Positions 44,351 to 53,009 of a stretch of DNA of 64,000 nucleotides are shown piece after piece. Source of the stretch: Burkholderia sp. Bp8963 (GTDB lineage: Bacteria > Pseudomonadota > Gammaproteobacteria > Burkholderiales > Burkholderiaceae); NCBI RefSeq assembly GCF_003854275.1, contig NZ_QTQP01000001.1, positions 1 to 64,000 on the forward strand, written 5' to 3'. A program made the position numbers and the translations under genes. The stretch's first letter is position 1, and every line of letters begins with the position of its first letter. The notes beneath the pieces were generated by a model, which had not been told where the DNA came from, searched no databases, and saw only the letters and a program-made list of their open reading frames with translations.

Positions 44351-44987
44351 CAGTGAAACGCAAGTCGCAATGCGCAATAAGTACTGTGCGTGCGCATTGG
44401 CATTCCATATGAAATGACGTCGGACGAAACGGCTGACCGTCGTGAGACGTCCGCTGCAGGCGGCTGCGGGCAGCATGGTGCGGCGTCGCGCGTTGCCGTG
44501 GCACGGCGGCGCGCAGCGCAGCACGCGTCGATGTGTCGCGCTTGTCCGGCGAGTGATGCGGGCGCGGGGCTCGGCGCGGCGTGTGGCTACCCCCACGCTA
44601 TCGACCGCATATGTCAGTAATTTGACATCGCTCGAGGTTGGCGGCGAATCGTTGGCGCGTGGCGGATGGGGCCTGATGGCCTCGGCTTGCGGACAGCCAG
44701 CCCGACCCCGGTCGACACACTCCGACAATCGCGCACAATTCGACACACTTTCACGAAACTTTCGGGACAGACTTGTTCCCGATCAGGCCCCACACTGCAA
44801 ACGTCCCGATCCTGCGCCGCGACATTCATTCGCGGCCCCGCCTGCGTCCGTCGTGCCGACGCGCTTCGCCGGCGGATACCCGGCCGCCGGGACGCCGGGC
44901 CGCGCCACGCGGCCGCCGGCAGGCAAGCGCAGATGACCCGTGCCCCGCACGTCGCGCCGCCCGGCCGTTTTTTCGAAGGAGATTTTC
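44351..44987. other. Long intergenic region, no supported gene
   Basis: 637 bases between the orphan gene and the reductase-like gene. Open frames on both strands are Arg/Ser/Pro-rich and show no domain. A 10-bp direct repeat, TCGACACACT, occurs at 44712-44721 and 44740-44749, 28 bases apart, and might be a regulator half-site pair for the downstream gene. AAGGAG at 44976 serves the next start. Confidence 0.5.
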
Positions 44988-46208
44988 GTGCTGATCTGGA
45001 AAACCGCGTTGTCGCTCAACTGGCGTACGAGCCTCGTATCGCCGTCCAGCGCGCCGGTCGCGGCGGCGAACGTCGGGCGGCTGGTGCTGACGGGCGCCAC
45101 CGGCTTCATCGGCAGCACCGTGCTGACGGCGCTCGTCAACGCGGGGCTGCTCGATCGCGTCGTCTGCGTCGTGCGCGCGCAGGACCGCGGCCATGCAGTT
45201 GCGCGGCTGCGCGAGGCCGCGCTGCGTGCAGGGCTCGCACCGTACTGGGCGTCGCGCCTGACCGACGCGAACGTGATCGTCGGCGGGCTCGGCGACGTCT
45301 GGCAGGGCGCCGACGCATCGCGCCTCGCGCAGGCCACGCACGTGATCCACTGTGCGGGCCGTCCGTCGCTGGCGGAGGGCGCGCACCTGCGGGCCGACGC
45401 CGACGATTCGCTGTGCTTCGCCGAGCGGTTCGCGCAGGCGCCGCGCCTGCAGCGCTTCGTGCATGTGGGCACCGCATTCGTGCGCGGCGGCCGCGGCGGC
45501 ACCATTCATGAGGAGTCGGAGGCCGCCGCCGATGCCGCCGCCGATGCCACCGCGGGTCCGTCCGTACCGGTCGCCGGCGCGGTGCTTGCCGCCGACTACC
45601 TGCGCGCGAAGGACGACACGGAGCAGCGCCTGCGCGCGCTCGGGCTGCCGCTCGTCGTCGTGCGGCCGTCGCACGTCGTCGGGCACACGGTGCTCGGCAC
45701 GCGGCCCGCGCCGAACACGTTCTGGATGTTCCGGCTCGTGCATGCGGCGCGCCGCTATACGGCGCGGCCGATGACGCGCATCGACATCGTGTCGGTCGAC
45801 GACGTCGCGCGCGCGACGATGCTGCTGACGGTCAAGCCGGCGCTCGCGCACGACGTGTATCACGTGTCGGCCGGCGACGAGGCGCCGATGGTCGCGCAGA
45901 TCATGCGGGCGATGGACGAGGCGGCCGGGATGGCGGGTGCGCCGCGCTATGCGGCATGCGCGCCGGCGGATCTGCCACTCGTCGTGCGCGACGTGCTGGG
46001 GCGTCACGATCCGGCGCTCGAGCGCGTGATCGGCAAGGCACTGCAGCGCTTCGCGGAGTTCGCGACCGTCGACCGCGTGTTCGACAACCGCCGCGTGCGC
46101 GAAGAAATCGATTTCGAACCGCTGCCGTTCGTCGATTACGTCGAGGAATGCATGCGCACGTCGCGCGGCGTCGCGGTGACCGAACTGATGCGCGGCGCCG
46201 AGCGCTGA
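44988..46208 (+). CDS. NAD(P)-dependent reductase/epimerase (SDR, FAR/NAD_binding_4 type)
   Basis: A 406-residue extended SDR protein. The Rossmann motif is LVLTGATGFIGSTVL, and ATHVIHCAGRPSL is the characteristic cofactor-side motif. YLRAK provides the catalytic Tyr-x-x-x-Lys. The layout is closer to the thioester-reductase/fatty-acyl-CoA-reductase SDR branch than to sugar epimerases. The Ala/Asp-rich insertion EEAAADAAADATAG contains a 12-bp tandem repeat and looks like a flexible linker. GTG at 44988 is chosen because AAGGAG precedes it. The stop is 12 bases from the stop of hpaR. Substrate unknown. Confidence 0.8.
   Translation: MLIWKTALSLNWRTSLVSPSSAPVAAANVGRLVLTGATGFIGSTVLTALVNAGLLDRVVCVVRAQDRGHAVARLREAALRAGLAPYWASRLTDANVIVGGLGDVWQGADASRLAQATHVIHCAGRPSLAEGAHLRADADDSLCFAERFAQAPRLQRFVHVGTAFVRGGRGGTIHEESEAAADAAADATAGPSVPVAGAVLAADYLRAKDDTEQRLRALGLPLVVVRPSHVVGHTVLGTRPAPNTFWMFRLVHAARRYTARPMTRIDIVSVDDVARATMLLTVKPALAHDVYHVSAGDEAPMVAQIMRAMDEAAGMAGAPRYAACAPADLPLVVRDVLGRHDPALERVIGKALQRFAEFATVDRVFDNRRVREEIDFEPLPFVDYVEECMRTSRGVAVTELMRGAER
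45522..45545 (+). repeat. 12-bp tandem repeat in the SDR gene
   Basis: GCCGCCGCCGAT at 45522-45533 and 45534-45545, with a diverged third copy after it. It encodes Ala-Ala-Ala-Asp repeats in a linker of the SDR protein. The unit is a multiple of three, so length changes would remain in frame. Confidence 0.8.
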
Positions 46209-46220
46209 GCCGCGCGCGGC

Positions 46221-46664
46221 TCAGGTCGGGCTGCTGCCGAGCTCGATCAGGCGGTCGAGTGCGCGGTAGATGTCGTCGAGTGCCGCCGGGCCGAAGCGTT
46301 CCTCGAGCAGCCGGTACTGCTCGTCGATGCGCGGCCCGATTTCCGTGACCAGCGTCCGGCTTTGCGGCGTCAGGCTGACGAGCAGCCTGCGCTGGTCTTC
46401 CTGCGCGCGCGTCCGCTTGATCAGGCCGTCGCGCTCCATCCGCTCGAGCACGCCCGTCAGGCTCGGGCTCAGGATGCAGCAGCGCCGCGCGATCTGTCCC
46501 GCTTCGAGCGCATTGGATGGCTCGCCGTCGAGCACGCGAATGATCCGCCATTGCTGTTCGGTCAACGCAAATTCCTTGAGAATGGGGCGGAACAGCCCCA
46601 TCAGCGTTTCGCGGGCTTCGAGCAGCAGCATGGCCAGATTGCGGTGGTCGAGCGTACGGTTCAT
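46221..46664 (-). CDS. hpaR: HpaR, MarR-family repressor of homoprotocatechuate catabolism
   Basis: A 147-residue MarR-family repressor. The features shared with HpaR/HpcR are the N-terminal RTLDHRNLAMLLLEARETLM and the winged helix LEAGQIARRCCILSPSLTGV with RTRAQEDQRRLLVSLTPQ. It represses the divergent hpaG1G2EDFHI operon until homoprotocatechuate or a related aromatic is present. The shared 152-base gap contains an AT-rich island. Its stop lies 12 bases from the SDR gene stop. Confidence 0.9.
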   Translation of the reverse strand: MNRTLDHRNLAMLLLEARETLMGLFRPILKEFALTEQQWRIIRVLDGEPSNALEAGQIARRCCILSPSLTGVLERMERDGLIKRTRAQEDQRRLLVSLTPQSRTLVTEIGPRIDEQYRLLEERFGPAALDDIYRALDRLIELGSSPT

Positions 46665-46754
46665 CGACGTGAATGGGTGGACGGGGACGCGCCAATCTTA
46701 ACAGGCGGTCGTGACGAATTTCGCATCTCAGGGTAATCGCGGTTGCGAGCGTTC

Positions 46755-46785
46755 GATTGTTTACTTAAGATGTTAAATATTGACG
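46755..46785. promoter_or_regulatory. AT-rich hpaR/hpaG control island
   Basis: An AT-rich stretch (TTTACTTAAGATGTTAAATA at its centre) in the gap between hpaR and hpaG1, 32 bases ahead of the hpaG1 ATG. TTAAG...TTAA repeats give partial dyad symmetry, as expected of a MarR-type site overlapping a promoter. It is the only AT-rich segment between the two genes. Confidence 0.5.
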
Positions 46786-46816
46786 AGGCGCCGCGACGCG
46801 CGGCAGGGGATGACGC

Positions 46817-47506
46817 ATGGAGCTGTGTTGCACGACTGCCGCGGCGCCGCCGCTGCCGGTCGCCATCGGTACCGTCTACGGTGCGCTGCTCAACGAGCGC
46901 GCTGCGCTCGACGCGCTTGGCGGCGCGGTGCATCAGCCGCCGTACGGCCGGCCGCCGCAGGCGCCGGTGCTCTATATCAAGCCTGCCAACACGCACGCGC
47001 CCGACGGCTCGGCGGTCGTCGTGCCGGCCAGCGTCGATGCGCTGGAGATCGGCGCGTCGGTGGCGGTGGTGTTCAGCCGCCGCGCGACCCGTGTGCCGGC
47101 CGCGCAGGCGCTCGACTACGTGCACGGCTTCACGCTCGCCAGCGACGTGTCGGTGCCGCATCCCGACTACTACCGTCCCGCCGTGCGCTACAAGTGCCGC
47201 GACGGCTTCTGTCCGCTCGGCCCGGCGATCGCCCCACCCGACGCGCTCGCGGACGTCGACGCGATCCGGCTGACCGTGCGCATCGATGGCGCCCTGGCGC
47301 TGGCCGCGTCGACCGCCACGCTGATCCGGCCGGTGCGGCAACTGATCGCCGACGTCTCGGCGTTCATGTCGTTCGACGCCGGCGATGTGCTGCTGCTCGG
47401 CGTGCCGGGCGGCGCGCCGCGCGCGAAGGCCGGCAGCCGGATCGAGATCGCCGCGGACGGCATCGGCACGTTGCGGCATGTGCTGATCGCGGAGGATGCC
47501 CGATGA
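46817..47506 (+). CDS. hpaG1: HpaG N-terminal half: bifunctional isomerase/decarboxylase subunit
   Basis: A 229-residue FAH-superfamily protein equivalent to the N-terminal half of enterobacterial HpaG (5-oxopent-3-ene-1,2,5-tricarboxylate decarboxylase / HHDD isomerase). It contains APVLYIKPANTHAP and VHGFTLASDVSVPHPDYY. The paired glutamates that bind the divalent metal in the partner (YECEL) are replaced by G-A-S here (EIGASVAVV), so this half may be non-catalytic or structural. AGGGG precedes the ATG at 46817. It overlaps the second half gene by ATGA. Confidence 0.88.
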   Translation: MELCCTTAAAPPLPVAIGTVYGALLNERAALDALGGAVHQPPYGRPPQAPVLYIKPANTHAPDGSAVVVPASVDALEIGASVAVVFSRRATRVPAAQALDYVHGFTLASDVSVPHPDYYRPAVRYKCRDGFCPLGPAIAPPDALADVDAIRLTVRIDGALALAASTATLIRPVRQLIADVSAFMSFDAGDVLLLGVPGGAPRAKAGSRIEIAADGIGTLRHVLIAEDAR

Positions 47507-48267
47507 AAACCGCACGCGTGATCTACAACGGCGCGGTGCACGCCGCCGAGCCGGCCGGCGACGGCCAGGTCCGCCTCGATACGGGGCGGGTCGTCGCCGA
47601 GGACGCCGTGGGCTGGCTGCCGCCCGTCGCGCCGCGCACGACGTTCGCGCTCGGCCTCAACTATGCCGACCATGCGAAGGAGCTCGCGTTCAACGCGCCG
47701 AGCGAGCCGCTGATCTTCCTGAAGGGCCAGAACACGTTCATCGGCCACCGCTCGTGCACCGTGCGGCCCGCCGACGCGACGCACATGCATTACGAGTGCG
47801 AGCTCGCGGTCGTGATCGGCCGCACCGCGCGGGGCGTGCGCCGCGCACAGGCGCTCGACTGCGTCGCGGGCTACACCGTCGCGAACGACTATGCGATCCG
47901 CGATTACCTCGAGAACTACTACCGGCCGAACCTGCGCGTAAAGAACCGCGACACCTGCACGCCGCTCGGGCCGTGGCTCGTCAGCCGCGACGAGATCGGC
48001 GATCCGGGCGGGCTGACGCTGCGCACGACGGTGAACGGCCAGGAGACGCAGCGCGGCAGCACGCGCGACATGATCTTCGACGTGCCGTCGCTGATCGAGT
48101 ACATCAGCGGCTTCATGACGCTCTCGCCGGGCGACCTGATCCTGACCGGCACGCCCGAAGGGCTCGCGGACACTCAGCCGGGCGACGAGGTCGTCACCGA
48201 AATCGAAGGCATCGGCCGGCTCGTGAATACGATCGTCGGCGAACACGACTACTATCGCGCCGGCTGA
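47503..48267 (+). CDS. hpaG2: HpaG C-terminal half: decarboxylase/isomerase
   Basis: A 254-residue FAH-superfamily enzyme equivalent to the C-terminal half of HpaG. The metal ligands are present (MHYECELAVVIG; YTVANDYAIRDYLENYYRPN). GPWLVSRDEIGDPGGL and LTGTPEGLADTQPGDEV complete the family signature. It decarboxylates 5-oxo-pent-3-ene-1,2,5-tricarboxylate and isomerises the product in the homoprotocatechuate pathway. Having HpaG as two adjacent genes rather than one fused gene is seen in several beta-proteobacteria. Followed by hpaE after 22 bases with AAGGAGAG. Confidence 0.92.
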   Translation: MKTARVIYNGAVHAAEPAGDGQVRLDTGRVVAEDAVGWLPPVAPRTTFALGLNYADHAKELAFNAPSEPLIFLKGQNTFIGHRSCTVRPADATHMHYECELAVVIGRTARGVRRAQALDCVAGYTVANDYAIRDYLENYYRPNLRVKNRDTCTPLGPWLVSRDEIGDPGGLTLRTTVNGQETQRGSTRDMIFDVPSLIEYISGFMTLSPGDLILTGTPEGLADTQPGDEVVTEIEGIGRLVNTIVGEHDYYRAG

Positions 48268-48289
48268 GCCCGCCGCCCAAGGAGAGCAG

Positions 48290-49753
48290 ATGACCATCAA
48301 GCACTGGATCGACGGCCGCGAAGTCGAGAGCCGCGAGACGTTCACGACGCTGAATCCCGCGACCGGCGACGTGATCACCGACGTTGCGTCGGGCGGCGAG
48401 GCCGAAGTCGACGCAGCGGTGCGTGCCGCGAAGGAAGCGTTTCCGAAGTGGGCGAACACGCCCGCGAAGGAGCGCGCGAAGCTGATGCGCAAGCTCGGCG
48501 AGCTGATCGAGAAGAACGTGCCGATGCTCGCGGCGCTCGAGACGCAGGACACGGGGCTGCCGATTGCGCAGACCAGCAAGCAGCTGATTCCGCGCGCGTC
48601 GGAGAACTTCAATTTCTTCGCGGAAGTGTGCGTGCAGATGAACGGCCGCACGTACCCGGTCGACGACCAGATGCTGAACTACACGCTGTATCAGCCGGTC
48701 GGCGTGTGCGCGCTGGTGTCGCCGTGGAACGTGCCGTTCATGACCGCGACGTGGAAGACGGCGCCGTGTCTCGCGCTTGGCAACACCGCGGTGCTGAAGA
48801 TGTCCGAGCTGTCGCCGCTGACGGCCGACCAGCTCGGCCGGCTCGCGCTCGAAGCCGGCATTCCGCCCGGCGTGCTGAACGTCGTGCAGGGTTATGGCGC
48901 GACCGCCGGCGACGCGCTCGTGCGGCATCCGGACGTGCGCGCGGTGTCGTTTACGGGTGGCACGGTGACCGGCAAGCGGATCATGGAGCGCGCGGGCCTG
49001 AAGAAATACTCGATGGAACTCGGCGGCAAGTCGCCGGTGCTGATCTTCGACGATGCCGATTTCGACCGCGCGCTCGACGCATCGCTGTTCACGATCTTCT
49101 CGATCAACGGCGAGCGTTGCACGGCCGGTTCGCGGATCTTCGTGCAGCGCTCGATCTACGACCGTTTCGTGCAGGAGTTCGCGCGCCGCGCGAACAATCT
49201 CGTGGTCGGCGATCCGGCCGACCACGCGACCCAGCTCGGCGCGATGATCACGCGAGCGCACTGGGAGAAGGTGACGGGTTACATCCGCATCGGCGAACAG
49301 GAGGGCGCGCGGCTCGTCGCGGGCGGTGCCGACAAGCCGGCGAACCTGCCCGCGCACCTGCGCAACGGCAACTTCGTACGCCCGACCGTGTTCGCGGACG
49401 TCGATAACCGGATGCGCATCGCGCAGGAAGAGATCTTCGGCCCGGTCGCGTGCCTGATTCCGTTCGAGAGCGAGGACGAAGGGCTGCGGCTCGCGAACGA
49501 CACGAGCTACGGCCTCGCGTCGTACATCTGGACGCAGGACGTCGGCAAGGTGCACCGCCTCGCGCGCGGCATCGAGGCCGGGATGGTGTTCGTCAACAGC
49601 CAGAACGTGCGCGACCTGCGCCAGCCGTTCGGCGGCGTGAAGGAGTCGGGCACCGGCCGCGAGGGCGGCGAGTACAGCTTCGAGGTGTTCGCGGAGATCA
49701 AGAACGTCTGCATCTCGATGGGTTCGCATCACATTCCGCGCTGGGGCCTGTAA
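48290..49753 (+). CDS. hpaE: 5-carboxymethyl-2-hydroxymuconate semialdehyde dehydrogenase
   Basis: A 487-residue NAD-dependent aldehyde dehydrogenase. The catalytic cysteine is Cys277 (NGERCTAGSRIF), and the glutamate lies in MELGGKSPVLIF. The starting MTIKHWIDGREVESRETF and the FNFFAEVCVQMNGRTYPV segment are typical of HpaE. It oxidises the ring-cleavage semialdehyde to 5-carboxymethyl-2-hydroxymuconate. Third gene of the hpa operon; AAGGAGAGCAG precedes the start. Confidence 0.95.
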   Translation: MTIKHWIDGREVESRETFTTLNPATGDVITDVASGGEAEVDAAVRAAKEAFPKWANTPAKERAKLMRKLGELIEKNVPMLAALETQDTGLPIAQTSKQLIPRASENFNFFAEVCVQMNGRTYPVDDQMLNYTLYQPVGVCALVSPWNVPFMTATWKTAPCLALGNTAVLKMSELSPLTADQLGRLALEAGIPPGVLNVVQGYGATAGDALVRHPDVRAVSFTGGTVTGKRIMERAGLKKYSMELGGKSPVLIFDDADFDRALDASLFTIFSINGERCTAGSRIFVQRSIYDRFVQEFARRANNLVVGDPADHATQLGAMITRAHWEKVTGYIRIGEQEGARLVAGGADKPANLPAHLRNGNFVRPTVFADVDNRMRIAQEEIFGPVACLIPFESEDEGLRLANDTSYGLASYIWTQDVGKVHRLARGIEAGMVFVNSQNVRDLRQPFGGVKESGTGREGGEYSFEVFAEIKNVCISMGSHHIPRWGL

Positions 49754-49786
49754 GCGGCGCGTGAAAGAACGATATGGAGACACACG

Positions 49787-50635
49787 ATGGGCAAACTGTC
49801 CCTCGCCGCGAAGATCACGCACGTGCCGTCGATGTACCTGTCGGAATTGCCCGGCAGGCATCACGGCTGCCGCGACGCGGCGATCCGCGGCCATCAGCTG
49901 ATCGGCGAGCGCTGCCGCGCGCTCGGCGTCGACACGATCGTCGTGTCGGACGTGCACTGGCTCGTCAATGCCGGTTATCACGTGAACTGCAATGCGCAAT
50001 TTGCCGGCACGTATACGAGCAATGAACTGCCGCACTTCATCCGCGACATGCAGTACGCGTATCCGGGCAACCCGGCGCTCGGCCGGCTGATCGCGGAAAC
50101 GGCGACCGCGCGCGGGATCGCGACGCGTGCGCACGAGATCGGCAGCCTCGAACTCGAGTACGGCACGCTGGTGCCGATGCGCTACATGAACGGCGACCAG
50201 CATTTCAAGGTCGTGTCGATCGCCGGCTGGTGCATGTGGCATGCGCTCGACGACAGCCGCCGCTTCGGCGAGGCGCTGCTCGAGGCGATCGGGAAGAGCG
50301 ATTCGAACGTCGCGTTCCTCGCGAGCGGGTCGCTGTCGCATCGCTTCAACGACAACGGCAGCCCCGAGGAATCGATCCACCAGATCAGCCGCGAGTTCTT
50401 CCGGCAGGTCGACCTGCGCGTCGTCGAGCTGTGGAAGCAGGGCGACTTCAAGACGTTCTGCGCGATGCTGCCCGAATACAACATCCATTGCCACGGCGAA
50501 GGCGGGATGCACGATACCGCGATGCTGCTCGGCCTGCTCGGCTGGGACCGCTACGACAAGCCCGTCGAGATCGTCACCGATTACTTCGCGAGTTCGGGCA
50601 CCGGGCAGATCAACGCGATCTTTCCGCTGCCCTGA
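49787..50635 (+). CDS. hpaD: 3,4-dihydroxyphenylacetate 2,3-dioxygenase
   Basis: A 282-residue class III (LigB-type) extradiol dioxygenase. Starts [20 protein letters not shown], with the non-heme iron histidines expected in ITHVPSM and SDVHWL and a glutamate in the C-terminal half ([13 protein letters not shown] region). It cleaves homoprotocatechuate at the 2,3 bond in the cytoplasm. The length matches E. coli HpaD. 33 bases after hpaE. Confidence 0.93.
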   Translation: MGKLSLAAKITHVPSMYLSELPGRHHGCRDAAIRGHQLIGERCRALGVDTIVVSDVHWLVNAGYHVNCNAQFAGTYTSNELPHFIRDMQYAYPGNPALGRLIAETATARGIATRAHEIGSLELEYGTLVPMRYMNGDQHFKVVSIAGWCMWHALDDSRRFGEALLEAIGKSDSNVAFLASGSLSHRFNDNGSPEESIHQISREFFRQVDLRVVELWKQGDFKTFCAMLPEYNIHCHGEGGMHDTAMLLGLLGWDRYDKPVEIVTDYFASSGTGQINAIFPLP

Positions 50636-50694
50636 ATGCCACCACGTTACGCCGCCACGTCACGCCACGTCACGTATCCGACAGGAGAATCGTC

Positions 50695-51087
50695 ATGCCA
50701 CACATCGTCGTCGAGTACACCGCGAATATTCGCGACGACGCGCGCATTTCCGTGCTGCTGCGCACGATCAACGCGACGCTGATCGCGCAGGGCGGCGTGT
50801 TTCCGACCGGCGGGATCCGCTCGCGCGCGATCGAGCTGCACGACTACTGCGTCGCCGACGGCACCGAAGACGACGCGTTCGTCCACGTGACGCTGAAGAT
50901 CGGCGCGGGCCGCAGCGACGACGTGAAGCAAGCCGCGTGCGACGCGCTGTTCGACGCGATCAAGTCGCATTTCGCGGAGCTGTATGCGAAGCGTTATCTC
51001 GCGCTGTCGATGGAACTGACCGAATTCAGCGAGAGCGGCTCGTACAAGCACAACAACATCCACGCTCGCTACCAGCGGGCCGGCTGA
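50695..51087 (+). CDS. hpaF: 5-carboxymethyl-2-hydroxymuconate delta-isomerase
   Basis: A 130-residue tautomerase-superfamily isomerase (CHMI). [12 protein letters not shown] places the catalytic Pro1 directly after the initiator methionine. The length and the trimer-forming [10 protein letters not shown] tail fit the family. It converts 5-carboxymethyl-2-hydroxymuconate to its delta-isomer. The start at 50695 is decided by the need for Pro at position 2, with AGGAGAAT upstream. Confidence 0.93.
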   Translation: MPHIVVEYTANIRDDARISVLLRTINATLIAQGGVFPTGGIRSRAIELHDYCVADGTEDDAFVHVTLKIGAGRSDDVKQAACDALFDAIKSHFAELYAKRYLALSMELTEFSESGSYKHNNIHARYQRAG

Positions 51088-51107
51088 ACCCCATTCCCGA
51101 TTCCACC

Positions 51108-51911
51108 ATGCTCGATACCGCCACCATCGACCAGCTCGCGCGGCGCCTCAATGACGCCGAGCGCGAGCGCAAGCAGATCCGCCAGATCTCGCTCGACTAC
51201 CCGGACATCACGATCGACGACGCGTATGCGATCCAGCGCGCGTGGGTGAACGTCAAGCTCGCAGAAGGCCGCACGCTGAAAGGCCACAAGATCGGCCTCA
51301 CGTCGAAGGCGATGCAGAACACGTCGCAGATCGACGAACCCGACTACGGCGCGCTGCTCGACGACATGTTCTTCGAGGACGGCGGCACGATTCCGACGCA
51401 GCGCTTCATCGTGCCGCGCGTTGAGGTCGAGCTCGCGTTCGTGCTCGGCAAGCGCCTGAGCGGGCCGAACTGCACGATCTTCGACGTGTACGACGCGGTC
51501 GATTACGTCGTGCCCGCGCTCGAGATCATCGATGCGCGCAGCCAGTCGATCGATCCGGATACGCAGCGCCCGCGCAAGGTGTTCGACACGATCGCCGACA
51601 ACGCGGCGAACGCGGGTGTCGTGATCGGCGGGCGGCCCGTGCGGCCGGCCGACGTCGACCTGCGCTGGGTCGCGGCGATTATGTCGCGCAACGGCGTGGT
51701 CGAGGAGACGGGTGTCGCAGCCGGCGTGCTGAATCATCCGGCCAACGGGGTCGTGTGGCTCGCGAACCGGCTCGCGCGCTTCGACGTCGCGCTGGAGCCG
51801 GGGCAGATCGTGCTCGGCGGGTCGTTCACGCGGCCGTGCGCGGCGCGCGCCGGCGATACGTTCAGCGTCGATTACGGTCCGCTCGGGACCATCCAGTGCC
51901 ATTTCGGGTGA
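51108..51911 (+). CDS. hpaH: 2-oxo-hept-4-ene-1,7-dioate hydratase
   Basis: A 267-residue hydratase of the MhpD/HpaH group. Recognisable: [40 protein letters not shown], and the acidic metal-binding [14 protein letters not shown]. It hydrates 2-oxo-hept-4-ene-1,7-dioate to the 4-hydroxy compound, the substrate of HpaI. The start at 51108 lies 20 bases after hpaF. Confidence 0.94.
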   Translation: MLDTATIDQLARRLNDAERERKQIRQISLDYPDITIDDAYAIQRAWVNVKLAEGRTLKGHKIGLTSKAMQNTSQIDEPDYGALLDDMFFEDGGTIPTQRFIVPRVEVELAFVLGKRLSGPNCTIFDVYDAVDYVVPALEIIDARSQSIDPDTQRPRKVFDTIADNAANAGVVIGGRPVRPADVDLRWVAAIMSRNGVVEETGVAAGVLNHPANGVVWLANRLARFDVALEPGQIVLGGSFTRPCAARAGDTFSVDYGPLGTIQCHFG

Positions 51912-51917
51912 CCCGCG

Positions 51918-52724
51918 ATGCAGATTCCGTCGAACACGTTCAAGGCCGCGCTCGCGCGCGGCGACGCGCAGATCGGCTTGTGGCTCGGTCTTGCGAATCC
52001 GTATAGCGCCGAAGTGGTCGCGGGCGCCGGTTTTGACTGGCTGCTGATCGACGGCGAACATGCGCCGAACACGGTGCCGACGATCGTCGCGCAATTGCAG
52101 GCGATCGCGCCGTATCCGTCGCATCCGGTCGTGCGCGTGCCGTGGAACGACCCGGTGATCGTCAAGCAGGTGCTCGATCTCGGCGCGCAGACGCTGCTCG
52201 TGCCGATGGTGCAGAGCGCCGACGAGGCGCGCGCGGCGGTCGCGGCGACGCGCTATCCGCCGCACGGGATCCGCGGCGTCGGCAGCGCGCTGGCGCGGGC
52301 GTCGCGCTGGAATCGCGTCGGCGATTACCTGCATCGTGCGAACGACGAGATGGCCGTGCTCGTGCAGGTCGAGACGCGCGCGGGACTCGACGCGATCGAC
52401 GCAATCGCGCGGGTGGACGGGGTGGATGGCGTGTTCATCGGGCCGGCCGACCTGGCGGCCGACCTTGGGCATCTCGGGAATCCCGGTCATCCGGATGTGC
52501 AGGCGGCGATCGATGGGGCCATCCGGGCGATCCGGGCGGCCGGCAAGGCGCCGGGCATTCTGAGCGCGGACGAGCGCGCGGCGAAGCGGTATCTGGAGGC
52601 GGGCGCGACGTTCGTGGCGGTGGGTGTCGATACGACGCTGCTGGCGAGAAGCGCGGAACGGTTGGCGGCGGCATTCAAGGCAAACATCGCAGCAGATATG
52701 AGGAAAGGCGATGGAACATACTGA
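51918..52724 (+). CDS. hpaI: 4-hydroxy-2-oxoheptanedioate aldolase
   Basis: A 268-residue class II (metal-dependent) pyruvate aldolase of the HpcH/HpaI family. [29 protein letters not shown], and the metal glutamate in [14 protein letters not shown] followed by [17 protein letters not shown] are all typical. It releases pyruvate and succinic semialdehyde, the final step of the pathway. Six bases after hpaH. Its last 14 bases overlap a small ORF in another frame. Confidence 0.95.
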   Translation: MQIPSNTFKAALARGDAQIGLWLGLANPYSAEVVAGAGFDWLLIDGEHAPNTVPTIVAQLQAIAPYPSHPVVRVPWNDPVIVKQVLDLGAQTLLVPMVQSADEARAAVAATRYPPHGIRGVGSALARASRWNRVGDYLHRANDEMAVLVQVETRAGLDAIDAIARVDGVDGVFIGPADLAADLGHLGNPGHPDVQAAIDGAIRAIRAAGKAPGILSADERAAKRYLEAGATFVAVGVDTTLLARSAERLAAAFKANIAADMRKGDGTY

Positions 52725-52887
52725 TTCAAACCTACCGGATTCGCTCGAATTGCCCGATGAGGCACGTAACGCAGCGTCGTCGCCGATACCGGACATCGCA
52801 GCTCTGGCACGCCCAGACGCGCAGAGCATGCGCGCGATGGTAGCGCTGGCGGCGCAGGCGCAACATCTCGACATGGGGTACGACTGA
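52711..52887 (+). CDS. Small ORF overlapping hpaI (58 aa)
   Basis: A 58-codon frame that starts 14 bases before the hpaI stop, with a strong ribosome-binding site (GAGGAAAGGCG) directly ahead. The product is acidic, with an N-terminal [20 protein letters not shown] and a C-terminal helix-like [19 protein letters not shown]. No signal, membrane segment or family was recognised. Overlap and ribosome-binding site suggest translation coupled to hpaI, but conservation is unknown. Confidence 0.5.
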   Translation: MEHTDSNLPDSLELPDEARNAASSPIPDIAALARPDAQSMRAMVALAAQAQHLDMGYD

Positions 52888-52948
52888 CAAAAGTCACGTG
52901 CCGCATACCGAGCCACCGAGCGACATGAGTGGCGTTGCGGGCGTGACC

Positions 52949-52984
52949 GGCGATGGCGTTGGCATTGCCCGCCACGCCATCGCC
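52949..52984. terminator. Bidirectional terminator candidate after the hpa operon
   Basis: GGCGATGGCG (52949-52958) pairs perfectly with CGCCATCGCC (52975-52984), and an inner TGGC/GCCA stem continues the hairpin after a one-base bulge. It is located between the end of the hpa operon and the stop of the convergent porin gene. No T-run on either side. Confidence 0.5.
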
Positions 52985-53009
52985 AATGCTCGCGCCCGCG
53001 TCAAGTGAC

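Noticed and set aside
44442..44936. Long frames on both strands between the orphan gene and the SDR gene
   Set aside because: Arg/Ser/Pro-rich in both directions, no domain, weak starts; typical of GC-rich non-coding DNA.
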